A stretch of 64,000 nt of DNA from Paenibacillus sp. MMS20-IR301 (GCF_032302195.1 NZ_CP135275.1:744001-808000), one strand, 5' to 3'. Positions 48,492 through 58,607 are shown, numbered from the stretch's first letter. The notes: generated from the sequence alone by a model not told the origin. Program-made: numbers and translations.

Positions 48492-51409
48492 GCTGGACTG
48501 TAAGCGAGCACAGCTTCGAGCCGGAGCGTATTACGACGAACGGGAATAAATATATGACCGGGAACGGTTATATGGGCTGCCGCGGCACACTGGAGGAATT
48601 CGGCAAGGAGCAGCTTGCCGCCGTTACATTAGCCGGACTGTATGACAAAGCAGGGGACAAGTGGCGTGAGCCGGTGAATGCGCCGAACGCGCTGTTCACG
48701 GTAATTAACTGCGACGGGCAGGATTTAAGTGTGCTGGCAGCCGAACCGGCAGCTCATACACAGAGTCTTGAACTCCGCCAGGCCGTTCACCGGCGGGAGA
48801 CGGTGTTTGGTATTCGTGACGGCGGACAGCTGACTTACACAGCGGAGCGTTTCGTCAGCATGGATCAGCTTCATGTGCTGGCGGGCAGGTTCACGCTCCA
48901 CAGCACAGTGGATTGCCGGATCGTCATCCGGACCGGCATTGACAGTGAGGTCTGGGATATTAACGGCCCGCATTTGTCCGGGCAGCAGAGCCGGATGCGT
49001 GAGGAGGTGCTGCTGGCAACTGCGGTTACCGGTGAACTGCAGCTTCCGGTGGCGGTGGCCGAGCAGGCGGATTTCGGATTTGGCAGGCAGGAGATCGATG
49101 CAGAGCGGGCACTGCGGACGGTTTCTTTTGACGCCAAGGCTGGTGAGACATACGAATGGTATAAATATGCTGCTGTATTCACCGGACTGGACTCCGGAGA
49201 AGAACCGGAGGAATGTGCACTCCGGGCGGTCCGGGCGGCGGCGGATGCCGGTTACAGTGAGCTGCTGGAAGCCCATAGCCGTATCTGGGAGGAGCGCTGG
49301 CTGCGCAGCGATGTCCGGATTGAAGGAGATGATAAGGCGCAGTCCGCCCTCCGGTACAGCATCTATCAGCTGCTGATCATTGCGCCTACGGAGTCCGAGA
49401 AGGTATCCATTCCGGCCCGCGGGTTATCCGGCCAGGTCTATAAGGGCGCTGTATTCTGGGACACGGAAATGTTCATGCTGCCGTTTTTCCTGCACAGTGA
49501 TCCCGCGACCGCACGCAATCTGATGATGTACCGGATTCATACACTGGACGGTGCCCGCAGAAAGGCGGCTGAATACGGGTACCTCGGGGCATTTTATGCC
49601 TGGGAGAGCCAGGATTCGGGGGATGATGCCTGCACCCTGTTCAACGTAAATGATGTGTTCACAGGACGGCCTATGCGGACCTATTTCCGCGATAAGCAGG
49701 TGCATATCAGTGCGGATGTGGTACATGGCATCTGGCAGTATCTGCAGTTTACCGGAGATGACGCTATTCTTGCAGAAGGCGGAGCCGAAGTAATCTATGA
49801 GTGTGCCCGTTTCTTCTATTCATATGCCTATTATAATCCGGTGAAGCAGCGGTATGAGATTCTGGATGTGACCGGCCCGGATGAATATCATGAGCGGGTG
49901 AATAATAATGCCTTTACCAATGCCCTTGTACACGAAACGCTGGAAATTGCCCTGAAGGCAGCAGCTTTGCTGGAGGACAAATATCCGGCAGTGTATGCGG
50001 AGCTGGCTTCGCAGTTCAGCGGCGGACCGTTCCTGGCGGAGTTCAAGGAGATGCTGGAGCATTTCTATGTTCCTCAGCCGGACCCGGACACGCTGATTAT
50101 TGAACAATTTGACCGGTATTATCAGCTGGAGGAGGTTACGCTGGCAGAGCTTAAGTCGCGGATTATCAACAAGCATGAATATTTGGGCGGCGGCAGCGGT
50201 CTGGCCACAACGACCAGAATACTCAAGCAGGCTGATGTTGTACTGATGCTGAATCTATTCAAGGGCAAATTCAGCAAAGAGGTGAAGCAGGCCAACTGGG
50301 AATTCTACGAGCCGCGCACCGAGCACGGATCGAGCCTAAGCCCGTGCATCTACGCGCTAGTTGCTGCTGATATCGGCTCCCCGGATTGGGGGTATCCGTA
50401 TTTCATGCGTACCGCTACGGTTGATCTTACCGGAGAAGCGAAGCAATATGTCGGTGACCTCTATATCGGCGGAACGCATCCGGCTGCGAATGGCGGTGCC
50501 TGGATGGCTGCGGTACTGGGCTTCGCGGGGCTGCACTTTGACGGAGGAATTGCTGCGCTGAATCCGGCGCTGCCGGAGTCCTGGCAGTCCGTAGAGCTGC
50601 CGGTCAGGCTGCGAGGCAGCAGCTTCCGGCTGCAGATCAGCCGGGGCAGAGTCACGGTCACAGCTGCGGAAGACAACAGCGGGGCGGTCCTGTTTGCCGG
50701 CTTCGGCGGTGAGCCGGAGCTGTGCCGGCCGGGAGCGCAGCTGCAGTTTACCGCTCCGGCCCGGGAAGCAGCAGAACAGATGCTGAACAATATGAAGGGT
50801 GCGATCTTTGACCTTGACGGTGTAATTGTAGATACAGCCAAATATCATTATTTGGCCTGGCGTGCGCTTGCCGCAGAGCTGGGCTTTGAATTCACGGAAG
50901 CCCATAATGAACGGCTGAAAGGAGTCAGCCGGATGAGATCCCTGGACATTCTGCTGGAGATCGGAGGCAGGGAATTCAGTGATGAGGAGAAGCATGCCAT
51001 GGCGGAGAAGAAAAACCGCCTCTATGTGGAGTATATCTCCCGGCTTGATCAATCGGAGCTGCTGCCCGGTGTTAAGGACTACCTGCATAGGCTAAGAGGG
51101 CGGGGAGTAGCCATTGCTCTTGGTTCAGCCAGTAAAAATGCCGAATTCATTCTGGATAAGCTGAACATCGCCGGATTATTCGACGCTGTTATCGACGGCA
51201 ACAAGGTATCCCGGGCCAAGCCCGATCCGGAGGTCTTCCTGGCGGCTGGCGCGGCGCTGGGCCTGCAGCCGCAGGATTGCATTGTCTTTGAGGATGCTGA
51301 AGCCGGAGTGGCTGCCGGTAAAGCGGCGGGAATGCCGGTTGTCGGCATCGGCAAGCCGGAAATCCTGCAGGAAGCGGATCTGGTCATCGCCGGATTGCAT
51401 GAGCTGTAA
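48488..51409 (+). CDS. GH65 phosphorylase fused to beta-phosphoglucomutase
   Basis: The frame encodes 973 residues without interruption. Residues 1-764 form a second GH65 protein (GAVFWDTEMFMLPFFLHSDP, catalytic acid in TGPDEYHERVNNNAFTN). Residues 765-973 are a complete HAD-family beta-phosphoglucomutase starting MLNNMKGAIFDLDGVIVDTA and containing GSASKNAEFILDKL and FEDAEAGVAAGKAAGMP. The phosphorylase releases beta-glucose 1-phosphate and the mutase makes glucose 6-phosphate, so the fusion channels the product. In related bacteria these are separate genes. A start codon exists at the junction (ATG 50780) with a weak ribosome site, so a separate mutase could also be made. Confidence 0.92.
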   Translation: MSWTVSEHSFEPERITTNGNKYMTGNGYMGCRGTLEEFGKEQLAAVTLAGLYDKAGDKWREPVNAPNALFTVINCDGQDLSVLAAEPAAHTQSLELRQAVHRRETVFGIRDGGQLTYTAERFVSMDQLHVLAGRFTLHSTVDCRIVIRTGIDSEVWDINGPHLSGQQSRMREEVLLATAVTGELQLPVAVAEQADFGFGRQEIDAERALRTVSFDAKAGETYEWYKYAAVFTGLDSGEEPEECALRAVRAAADAGYSELLEAHSRIWEERWLRSDVRIEGDDKAQSALRYSIYQLLIIAPTESEKVSIPARGLSGQVYKGAVFWDTEMFMLPFFLHSDPATARNLMMYRIHTLDGARRKAAEYGYLGAFYAWESQDSGDDACTLFNVNDVFTGRPMRTYFRDKQVHISADVVHGIWQYLQFTGDDAILAEGGAEVIYECARFFYSYAYYNPVKQRYEILDVTGPDEYHERVNNNAFTNALVHETLEIALKAAALLEDKYPAVYAELASQFSGGPFLAEFKEMLEHFYVPQPDPDTLIIEQFDRYYQLEEVTLAELKSRIINKHEYLGGGSGLATTTRILKQADVVLMLNLFKGKFSKEVKQANWEFYEPRTEHGSSLSPCIYALVAADIGSPDWGYPYFMRTATVDLTGEAKQYVGDLYIGGTHPAANGGAWMAAVLGFAGLHFDGGIAALNPALPESWQSVELPVRLRGSSFRLQISRGRVTVTAAEDNSGAVLFAGFGGEPELCRPGAQLQFTAPAREAAEQMLNNMKGAIFDLDGVIVDTAKYHYLAWRALAAELGFEFTEAHNERLKGVSRMRSLDILLEIGGREFSDEEKHAMAEKKNRLYVEYISRLDQSELLPGVKDYLHRLRGRGVAIALGSASKNAEFILDKLNIAGLFDAVIDGNKVSRAKPDPEVFLAAGAALGLQPQDCIVFEDAEAGVAAGKAAGMPVVGIGKPEILQEADLVIAGLHEL

Positions 51410-51485
51410 TACCTTGGTAGAATGGCCTGGAGGAAGTATTTTCCTCCGCCTATTATACTATTGAAGGAAAGCATGAGGGATGAGG

Positions 51486-52289
51486 ATGGAAACATTGCTG
51501 CTATGGCCTGAGGGTGCGCCTCACGCACTGGGGACCGGTGATGAGGACCGGCCGGCGGTTACTCCGTATTTGGTGGACGGCAAGCATAATGCCGCTATTG
51601 TGATTTGCCCGGGAGGCGGGTACGGCATGCGCGCCGAGCATGAAGGGGCTCCGGTCGCCCGGTGGCTGAATACACTTGGGATTTCCGCCTTTGTGCTGCG
51701 CTACCGTGTTGCGCCTTACAGATACCCGGCTGCGCTACAGGATGCACAAAGAGCACTGAAGACGATCCGCCACCGCGCGGAAGAATTCGGCATTGATCCC
51801 GGCCGTCTGGGCATCCTGGGCTTCTCTGCCGGAGGACATCTGGCTTCAACCGCCGGTGTCCTGTACGATCAGGGCAATCCGGATCACCGGGATCCGGTGG
51901 AGCATCAGTCCAGCCGGCCGGATTGTCTGATTCTGTGTTACCCGGTCATATCCATGAGGGACGGGGTAACGCATGAGGGCTCGAAGACCAATCTGCTGGG
52001 AGAGGCACCTGATGAGCAGCTGGTCAAGCGCCTGAGCAGCGAGCTTCAGGTGACAGCCGAAACACCGCCGGTCTTTCTCTGGCATACTGCGGATGATGCA
52101 TCTGTTCCAGTGGAGAACAGCCTGCAGTTCGCCGCAGCTCTGGGCCGGCATAATGTTCCTTATGATCTGCATGTCTATGCTCACGGCATACACGGGCTGG
52201 GGCTGGCGGAAGAAGAGCCGCACACCAAATCGTGGAGTGAAGCCTGCGCCTCCTGGCTGCAGCTGAACAGGTTCGCGAACAATATCTAA
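51486..52289 (+). CDS. alpha/beta hydrolase, acetyl-xylan-esterase-like
   Basis: The 267-residue enzyme has the oxyanion region CPGGGYGMRAEHEG, nucleophile serine in LGFSAGGHLAS, aspartate in HTADDASVPVENS and histidine in YAHGIHGLGLA. This family (BD-FAE/Axe-type) removes acetyl or other acyl groups from sugars. No signal peptide, so it acts inside the cell. I prefer ATG 51486, six bases after GAGGG, over ATG 51480. It lies 76 bases after the fused GH65 gene and may deacylate imported oligosaccharides for it. Confidence 0.87.
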   Translation: METLLLWPEGAPHALGTGDEDRPAVTPYLVDGKHNAAIVICPGGGYGMRAEHEGAPVARWLNTLGISAFVLRYRVAPYRYPAALQDAQRALKTIRHRAEEFGIDPGRLGILGFSAGGHLASTAGVLYDQGNPDHRDPVEHQSSRPDCLILCYPVISMRDGVTHEGSKTNLLGEAPDEQLVKRLSSELQVTAETPPVFLWHTADDASVPVENSLQFAAALGRHNVPYDLHVYAHGIHGLGLAEEEPHTKSWSEACASWLQLNRFANNI

Positions 52290-52303
52290 CCGGATGCGCA
52301 CAA

Positions 52304-52338
52304 GGCAGCCGGCCCTTTTACAGGGGCTGGCTGTTTTG
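52304..52338 (+). terminator. terminator of the GH65 operon
   Basis: CAGCC-GGCCC and GGGGC-TGGCTG arms (52306-52333) with one mismatch are followed by TTTT. Confidence 0.75.
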
Positions 52339-52487
52339 CTGTGCAGCGTGCATTAACAGGCAGAGGGTTCATAAGCTGGGGGAGGCTGTTTCAACAAATG
52401 ATAGTGAAAAGAGTTATATAGATATCTGCACGGTTATTGGTATAATTACCCTGTTTTACAAGTATAAACAGTGCGGAGTTGATTTTG

Positions 52488-55202
52488 TTGCGGCGAAAGC
52501 GTTTGAAATTATTATTCATTTGTGCACTGCTTCTGCCCTGGCCGCTGGCCGGAACACGTGGAGCAGAGGCGGCTGCCGGCCCGGTCCAGTGGTACAAAAC
52601 CGCCCAGTCTCTGGAATCAAGTGATCTGTACGATGTTGCTGTCAACAGCAGGAGCACTTATGTGGCGGTCGGGCAGGAAGGGACGATTCTGACATCGGCA
52701 GATGCCAGAACATGGCAGGCAACACACACGCAAGGAACAGAGAGTTACCATTCTGTGGCTACCAGCGGAGCCGGCTTCGTTGCTGCCGGGAATAAAGGGG
52801 CGCTCAAAGTCTCGAAGGACGGCTACAGCTGGACAAACGGGAAGCTGAACCGTGCTTATACCCTTAGCGAGCTGGTTCCGGCAGAGGATAGGAAGCTGGA
52901 GAATAAGGATTACACAATTAACTGGACAAGCACACTTCCGCTTACGGCTCTGGCTGTCGACAGTGTAATCTATGACGGCAAGAAGTATGTGGCTGTCGGT
53001 AACTGGTCAGTGAGCACCGGTACCCGCAAGGCCGGAAGCAAGAGCACGGAGCCTTCAGCCACGCTGCGTGAAAGGGTGATTATGACCTCGCCGGACGGCA
53101 ATACGTGGAGCCTGCGCCTTGCGGAGGTCTCCCTCGGCAAGAAGATTATTTATGACGGCGCGAAATATCTCATTATGGCTGACCGCACCCTCTATCAGTC
53201 AGCGGACCTTAATACCTGGAAGGAGATTGTTCCGGCTGCGGTGCGCAAGCATTCCGGGGCCGGGCTGGATGATATCATCTATGCCAACGGCACCTATACA
53301 GCCATCGGCTGGGACGGCAACATCAGTCTCTATACCGGCCGGATCTACACGTCCAAAGACGGTGTGAACTGGACAGAGATTATGAACAATAAGGAGCTTG
53401 GATATACGGTAAGTGCCGAAATTCAGGCGCAGTACGGCAAATCTCCCGGCTTTGCGGGTCTTGCAATGAACAGCATTATGTGGGACGGCAAGCAGTACTG
53501 GATTGCCGGTTACCGCGGACTGGTGCTGCGCTCGGATGACGGCAGGCAATGGGAGCGGTGGTCTGATTCTACAGAATTCCTGCAGCCGCTGGGAAATCAG
53601 AATTCGGCCGGGAAGAAGGCGAATATCAATAAAATTATGTTTGACGGCAAGCGGTATATTGAAGTCGGCAACCGCGGCACGGTCATCGTCTCGGACACCA
53701 TGAAGAATGCCGATGTGGTCCGGAAGCGGCTGGGCATCGATGTAGATATTCTTGTTCATGACGGAAATTCGCGTTATCTGGCTGCAGGCAGCGAAGGTGA
53801 TCTTCTGGAATCTCCGGACGGCTATAACTGGACAAGCGTAGCAATGGGTTATGACGGGATAGCATATACATGGGAAGGTGCGGCTGCCGGCAAAGGAACG
53901 GTTCTGCTGCTCGCTGCACAAAAGACAGGATCGGTATTCTCCGGGGAGCATGACTACTTCTACTCATCAAGTCCCGGTGTTTGGGAGAAGAAAAAGTTTC
54001 CGGTGAAGGCAGATATCGCATACGGCATTTCATATCAGGCCGGCAAATTTTATGTCAATACATATGACGGGTATATGACCTCAACGGACGGGCTTACCTG
54101 GAGCAAGCTGACTGCATACAAACCGCGGTTGACCAAAATCATCAGCAACGGCAAGATTATGATCGGCCTTGCAGCGAATGGCGAGACACCAAGCGGAGCC
54201 AAGGAACAGATCAGCTGGCATCAGGTTTATACCTCGGCCGATGGAGTTACCTGGAAGAAAGCTGTGATTGAAGAAGGCAATGTGAAGTACCGCTTTACCG
54301 CTGAGGACATCCTATGGGACGGCAAGCAGTTCAGTCTGGTAGCGGGATATGCCTATTCGACCAATGTAACCCCGGGGAAGAGTAAAGAGATCTTCGCCGC
54401 CTCTGTGAACGGAATCCAGTGGAAGCTGACCGGCAGCCGTAATGAATACATGTCCAGTGTGGCTTCGGACGGCAAGCAGTTTGTGGCAAAAGGTCCAAAG
54501 GGGTTGTATCTGTCCAGTGACGGGGTGAACTTCAAGTTGACCGGCAATGCCAGTGTCAGCGGTAAAGGAACCAATGTGGTGTTATGGGACGGGGAGAAAT
54601 TCATCGCCGGAGGCCAGGGCGGGCTGATTCTGGTCTCGAAGAAGCCGCCTGCTGCCGGGGGGCAGAGCTGGCAGGATGAGGTCACCACGTTTGCTATTCA
54701 ATATGACCCCGAGCATCCGATCGATGAGAAAGCAAGTCCTGCCCAGGCTGCAGTGCAGCAGGCTGCCCAGCAGGCCGCCGAGGCATTTAAGAAGGAAGCT
54801 GCTGTGCGGATTGACGCAGTGAAAGAAGTCGGCCGGCAATTCGGGTTCGATGTGTCCGATGAAGAACGGAAGGACGGCTGGTATTGTTTCCTGATGCACA
54901 CGGAAGATATTGATTATGCCACCTTCCCGTCAGGGGATTTCCGCAATCAGCTGGAAATTCAAGTCTATTTCAACGGGATCGATACGAAGCAGATGAAGGC
55001 GGCAAGCCAGATTATTGCCCGGCATACCGGGGCCTCTGCGGACGAGATGAATGTGCTGCTGCAATCCGTTCTGGACGGGAAGCAGGATGTTACACAGACG
55101 ACCAGTGCAGGCGGTACTGCCCTGAAGGTTTCACTTGTCCTCAAGCAGAAGAGTACGGATGAGAGTCCGGAAATGTATGGAGAGTTAACGATCCAGTACT
55201 AA
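52488..55202 (+). CDS. secreted beta-propeller protein
   Basis: The product of about 904 residues has a signal peptide (cleavage near GTRGAEA) and then a long run of about a dozen repeats. Each carries a strand like YVAVGxxGxIxxSxDGxxW (for example LTSADARTWQAT, YTSKDGVNWTEI, YLSSDGVNFKLT) and frequent WDGKQF or YDGKKY segments. This is a BNR/YCF48-like propeller. From about residue 735 a charged helix and a C-terminal alpha/beta domain follow. Either TTG 52485 or TTG 52488 fits the CGGAG ribosome site. A carbohydrate- or protein-binding role outside the cell is inferred. Confidence 0.75.
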   Translation: MRRKRLKLLFICALLLPWPLAGTRGAEAAAGPVQWYKTAQSLESSDLYDVAVNSRSTYVAVGQEGTILTSADARTWQATHTQGTESYHSVATSGAGFVAAGNKGALKVSKDGYSWTNGKLNRAYTLSELVPAEDRKLENKDYTINWTSTLPLTALAVDSVIYDGKKYVAVGNWSVSTGTRKAGSKSTEPSATLRERVIMTSPDGNTWSLRLAEVSLGKKIIYDGAKYLIMADRTLYQSADLNTWKEIVPAAVRKHSGAGLDDIIYANGTYTAIGWDGNISLYTGRIYTSKDGVNWTEIMNNKELGYTVSAEIQAQYGKSPGFAGLAMNSIMWDGKQYWIAGYRGLVLRSDDGRQWERWSDSTEFLQPLGNQNSAGKKANINKIMFDGKRYIEVGNRGTVIVSDTMKNADVVRKRLGIDVDILVHDGNSRYLAAGSEGDLLESPDGYNWTSVAMGYDGIAYTWEGAAAGKGTVLLLAAQKTGSVFSGEHDYFYSSSPGVWEKKKFPVKADIAYGISYQAGKFYVNTYDGYMTSTDGLTWSKLTAYKPRLTKIISNGKIMIGLAANGETPSGAKEQISWHQVYTSADGVTWKKAVIEEGNVKYRFTAEDILWDGKQFSLVAGYAYSTNVTPGKSKEIFAASVNGIQWKLTGSRNEYMSSVASDGKQFVAKGPKGLYLSSDGVNFKLTGNASVSGKGTNVVLWDGEKFIAGGQGGLILVSKKPPAAGGQSWQDEVTTFAIQYDPEHPIDEKASPAQAAVQQAAQQAAEAFKKEAAVRIDAVKEVGRQFGFDVSDEERKDGWYCFLMHTEDIDYATFPSGDFRNQLEIQVYFNGIDTKQMKAASQIIARHTGASADEMNVLLQSVLDGKQDVTQTTSAGGTALKVSLVLKQKSTDESPEMYGELTIQY

Positions 55203-55223
55203 AGAGGCTCTCCCGTGAAGACA

Positions 55224-55263
55224 GACAGTCCTGCTCCGTGATTAACGGACAGGGCTGTTTTTC
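55224..55263 (+). terminator. terminator of the propeller gene
   Basis: ACAGTCCTG and CAGGGCTGT arms with inner CTCCG/CGGA pairing are followed by TTTTT. Confidence 0.8.
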
Positions 55264-55355
55264 ATATTCCGTATAAATAAGCATAATTAACTTTGAAAAA
55301 GACCTATGTAAGCGTTTGTAGGTTTGTTATATTATTGAAACTGGAGGTGTTCCAG

Positions 55356-57149
55356 ATGTTATCTGTGCTTATCAAGCCGATTGTGAAGCTGAACGTCAAG
55401 CAGCAGCTAATCCTGCTGTTTCTGATTATGATCTCGCCCATCCTGATTCTTAACAGCTACGGCAACTACAAGGCGGAGGAGATTCTCAAACGCCATGTAA
55501 CCAATGCCTACGTTGAGCTGAATAAGCAGAATTTCGCCATTATTAACAGGGATATTGATACAGTCAACAAAATAACAACGACCGTTATCCAGAATCCGGT
55601 TTTGCAGCAGCTGAATATGAGCGGGGATGATCAGGTGCTGGAACGCGTCAAACGCTATGAGACGATTGAAAAGCTGCTGGGCAGCTACTCGCAGGGAGCC
55701 GAACGGGGCGACGGGATTTACTACTCGCTGTATGTGTACGATCCGGACAATTATTACTTTTTTGCACCGAATTTTCCGCAGGTGAAGAAGGCGGGGGTGT
55801 ATTTTTTCTCCAAAGGCGAAATGCCCTACTGGTTCGAACAGGTGGTACAGCAGAAAGGCCACGGCTATCTGATGTTCACGGAGAAGCTGAGCCCGCAGGC
55901 CGAGGATCTCAAGACGCTGACTTATGTCAGGGCAGTTAATAATATTTACCGGGGCGCGGGAACGATCGGCGTGCTGGTTGTCACCAAGATGGAATCCAAG
56001 ATCGGTGAATCCCTGAAGTCCATCTCCCTGCCTGACGGGGAAATCTTTTTGACGGATATGAATAACCGTGTGCTGGCCTCCACCACGAATTCAACGGGGG
56101 ACGTAATCGTGCTGCCGGAGGGCTCAGAAGGCGGAGATCCTGAGGGGACTGAGGATATCATTACCGATGATTTCATCTATGTCGTGAACAACAATCATGC
56201 CTTTGAGCAAAAGCTGGTCTATAAGGTTCCCGTCAAGGCGCTGCTGCAGCAGCAGAACGAAATGAAACGGGTCATTCAATACATAACGGTTGCCTACGCG
56301 CTGTTCGGGCTGATTATTATCACCTATTTCTGGCGTTCACTGATGACTCCCCTGCAGAAACTGGCTTTCTTTGTGCGCAAGTATGAGCCCGGCAACCGTG
56401 TGCCTGAGACGCCCCGGAGAGGAAGCAACGACGAGGTCAGCGTATTGATTGCATCAACCTATGATATGGCCCGCCGGCTGAACAGCCTGATTATGTACAA
56501 ATACCAGATGGAGCTGAAGCAGAAGGAGTCACAGCTGCAGCTGCTTTATCAGCAGATCAACCCGCATTTGCTGTACAACACCCTGGAGAGTATTTATTGG
56601 AAAAGCTCGCTGGAAGGCAATGTGGAATCCGCGGAAATGATCAAGGAATTATCCAAGCTGATGAAGATCAGCTTAAGCCGGGGGCGCGAGCTGATTACGC
56701 TCGAAGAGGAGCTGGAGCATGCCAGTGCCTACATCAAGCTGCAGCAGCACCGGTATGATTATGTGTTCAGCGTGATCTGGAATATAGCGCCTGAAACCAA
56801 AAACAATCTGATTCCCAAGATCACCCTGCAGCCGTTAATCGAAAATGCCATTATTCACGGGGTTAAAAACATGGATGAGGACGGGGAAATCATCATTACT
56901 TCGGTTCTGGAAGGGGAGATGATCCTGATTACCATTGAGGATAACGGCTATAAGCAGGTGGATTATACAGCCATTGATCAGGTGCTGAATGATGAGAGCC
57001 CCAATCCGGTCAGCGGCTACGGCATCCGGAATATCAATCAGCGGGTGCATTTGCATTTCGGGCCGGACTACGGAATCCGATACGGGCCGCGGACAGGCGG
57101 GGGAACAGTGGTAACAGTGACACTGCCGAAATCAGAGACTATAGAGTAG
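55356..57149 (+). CDS. YesM-type sensor histidine kinase
   Basis: The 597-residue kinase has a membrane helix at 18-35, an extracellular sensor of about 270 residues, a second helix near 305-330, a HAMP linker and a LytS/YesM-type core. The phospho-acceptor H404 lies in QQINPHLLYNTLES, and the ATPase domain has LQPLIENAIIHGV. Such kinases sense extracellular sugars. ATG 55356 follows GGAGGTG; upstream starts lack a site. It is 13 bases from the paired regulator gene. Confidence 0.94.
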   Translation: MLSVLIKPIVKLNVKQQLILLFLIMISPILILNSYGNYKAEEILKRHVTNAYVELNKQNFAIINRDIDTVNKITTTVIQNPVLQQLNMSGDDQVLERVKRYETIEKLLGSYSQGAERGDGIYYSLYVYDPDNYYFFAPNFPQVKKAGVYFFSKGEMPYWFEQVVQQKGHGYLMFTEKLSPQAEDLKTLTYVRAVNNIYRGAGTIGVLVVTKMESKIGESLKSISLPDGEIFLTDMNNRVLASTTNSTGDVIVLPEGSEGGDPEGTEDIITDDFIYVVNNNHAFEQKLVYKVPVKALLQQQNEMKRVIQYITVAYALFGLIIITYFWRSLMTPLQKLAFFVRKYEPGNRVPETPRRGSNDEVSVLIASTYDMARRLNSLIMYKYQMELKQKESQLQLLYQQINPHLLYNTLESIYWKSSLEGNVESAEMIKELSKLMKISLSRGRELITLEEELEHASAYIKLQQHRYDYVFSVIWNIAPETKNNLIPKITLQPLIENAIIHGVKNMDEDGEIIITSVLEGEMILITIEDNGYKQVDYTAIDQVLNDESPNPVSGYGIRNINQRVHLHFGPDYGIRYGPRTGGGTVVTVTLPKSETIE

Positions 57150-57162
57150 AGGAGAGATCCTG

Positions 57163-58491
57163 ATGTTCAACATACTGGTTGTTGATGATGAGCCGCTGAT
57201 CTGCAAGGGGCTAAGCAGCCTGCTGGCAGCCTCGGGACTGGACATTGACCATATTTATACCGCCAGCAGCGGGTTTGAGGCGCTGGACTGCATCCGAATG
57301 GAGGAGATTGATCTGCTCGTCACGGACATCCAAATGGGCGCAATGAGCGGAATCGAGCTGATGCAGCATGCCAAAATGACCAAACCATGGGTTCAGACCA
57401 TCGTCATCTCGGCGCATGAGACCTTCCAGTATGCGCAGATGGCGGTCCGGCTGGGGGCCAAGGATTATCTGATCAAACCGCTGAACAGCGAGCAGTTCCT
57501 TGATTCAGTAAGGAGTGTAGTCCTTAAGCTGGATAAGCCGTCACCTGAGCTGTCAACTTACATGGCCGGGAGCCCTGAAAGCTTCCGCCTGGAGGAGCCG
57601 CTGCCGGAGTACAGCCAGCTGCTGAACAAGCTGCTAACCGAGACGGCGGCAGTGCTGGGGACAGAAGAGGGGCTGCATAAGCTGCAGGAGCTGAGCCTGC
57701 AGGGGCCGTTCTTTGCCATACTCAAAATCAAGCTGCCCTTCCCGGAAGGATACCGCGAGCAGAAGTATACTCACCGTGACCACGGCCTGCTGCGCTATGC
57801 GGCATTGAATATTGCCAAGGAGCTGCTGGACCAGGAGTGGAACTCAACCGCATTCTATTCACCGGACGGCGAGATTACAGTGATTATCCAGTGGGATGAA
57901 CGCAGCTATGAGGAATCGGCTACAGGCCAGGTAGGCAGGCTGGATGTACTGGGCCGCAGCCTGCACTTCAATATCCACCGTTATCTGCAGCTTAATGCGG
58001 TTATCGGCATCAGCCAGATTCTGAAAGGCCTCAGCTTCATCGATGTGCTGAACCGCCAGGCCTCGAAGGCCATTCTCTGGAACAAGGAGCATGTGGATCA
58101 TTATGTATTCTACTACGGGGATTTCAACTGGAATAATTATGCTGCCGAGCCTTCCGCTGAAGAGCTGCATACGCACAGTAATCTGATTGTGCAGAAGGCG
58201 AAGGAATATATTGACGAGAATTACGCCCAGAAGGGCCTGACTATTCATGAGGTCGCGAAGAAAAATCACGTCAGCCCTAATTATTTAAGTTATCTGTTTA
58301 AGAAAAATACAGGCCATAACCTGTGGGAATATGTCATTAAGCTGCGGATGGAGGACAGCCGGGAGATGATCCTGAATACCGATCTGCGCCGGTATGAGAT
58401 TGCCGAGCGGGTCGGGTATGAATCGCCGGAGCATTTCAGCAAGATTTTCAAAAAATATTACGGGATCAGCCCCAGCGAGCTGAAGAAGTAA
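57163..58491 (+). CDS. YesN-type AraC-family response regulator
   Basis: The 442-residue regulator has a receiver domain (D55 in LLVTDIQMG, KPL loop near 106-108), a middle linker domain and a C-terminal AraC double helix-turn-helix (about 345-442: LTIHEVAKKNHVSPNYLSYLFKK, YEIAERVGYESPEHFSKIFKKY). With the YesM-type kinase it probably activates the CUT1 transporter genes that begin 117 bases downstream. Confidence 0.95.
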   Translation: MFNILVVDDEPLICKGLSSLLAASGLDIDHIYTASSGFEALDCIRMEEIDLLVTDIQMGAMSGIELMQHAKMTKPWVQTIVISAHETFQYAQMAVRLGAKDYLIKPLNSEQFLDSVRSVVLKLDKPSPELSTYMAGSPESFRLEEPLPEYSQLLNKLLTETAAVLGTEEGLHKLQELSLQGPFFAILKIKLPFPEGYREQKYTHRDHGLLRYAALNIAKELLDQEWNSTAFYSPDGEITVIIQWDERSYEESATGQVGRLDVLGRSLHFNIHRYLQLNAVIGISQILKGLSFIDVLNRQASKAILWNKEHVDHYVFYYGDFNWNNYAAEPSAEELHTHSNLIVQKAKEYIDENYAQKGLTIHEVAKKNHVSPNYLSYLFKKNTGHNLWEYVIKLRMEDSREMILNTDLRRYEIAERVGYESPEHFSKIFKKYYGISPSELKK

Positions 58492-58607
58492 GAATGCTTA
58501 CGATTGGCATAGAACTAGACATGTTCGGCCTCTCCGTCTTTTCCTACAATTAAGGTAGGAGGCACTTTGCGAAAGTGCTGAAAGACGAAAGAAATGAGGG
58601 AGCAAGC

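Noticed and set aside
51430..51448. Hairpin GGAGGAA/TTCCTCC as a terminator between the fused GH65 gene and the esterase
   Set aside because: No T tract follows, so it probably does not end transcription.
55307..55320. TGTAAGCGTTTGTA as a cre box before the YesM-type gene
   Set aside because: Two of the 14 consensus positions mismatch, including the conserved C near the right end. Weaker than the other three cre sites.
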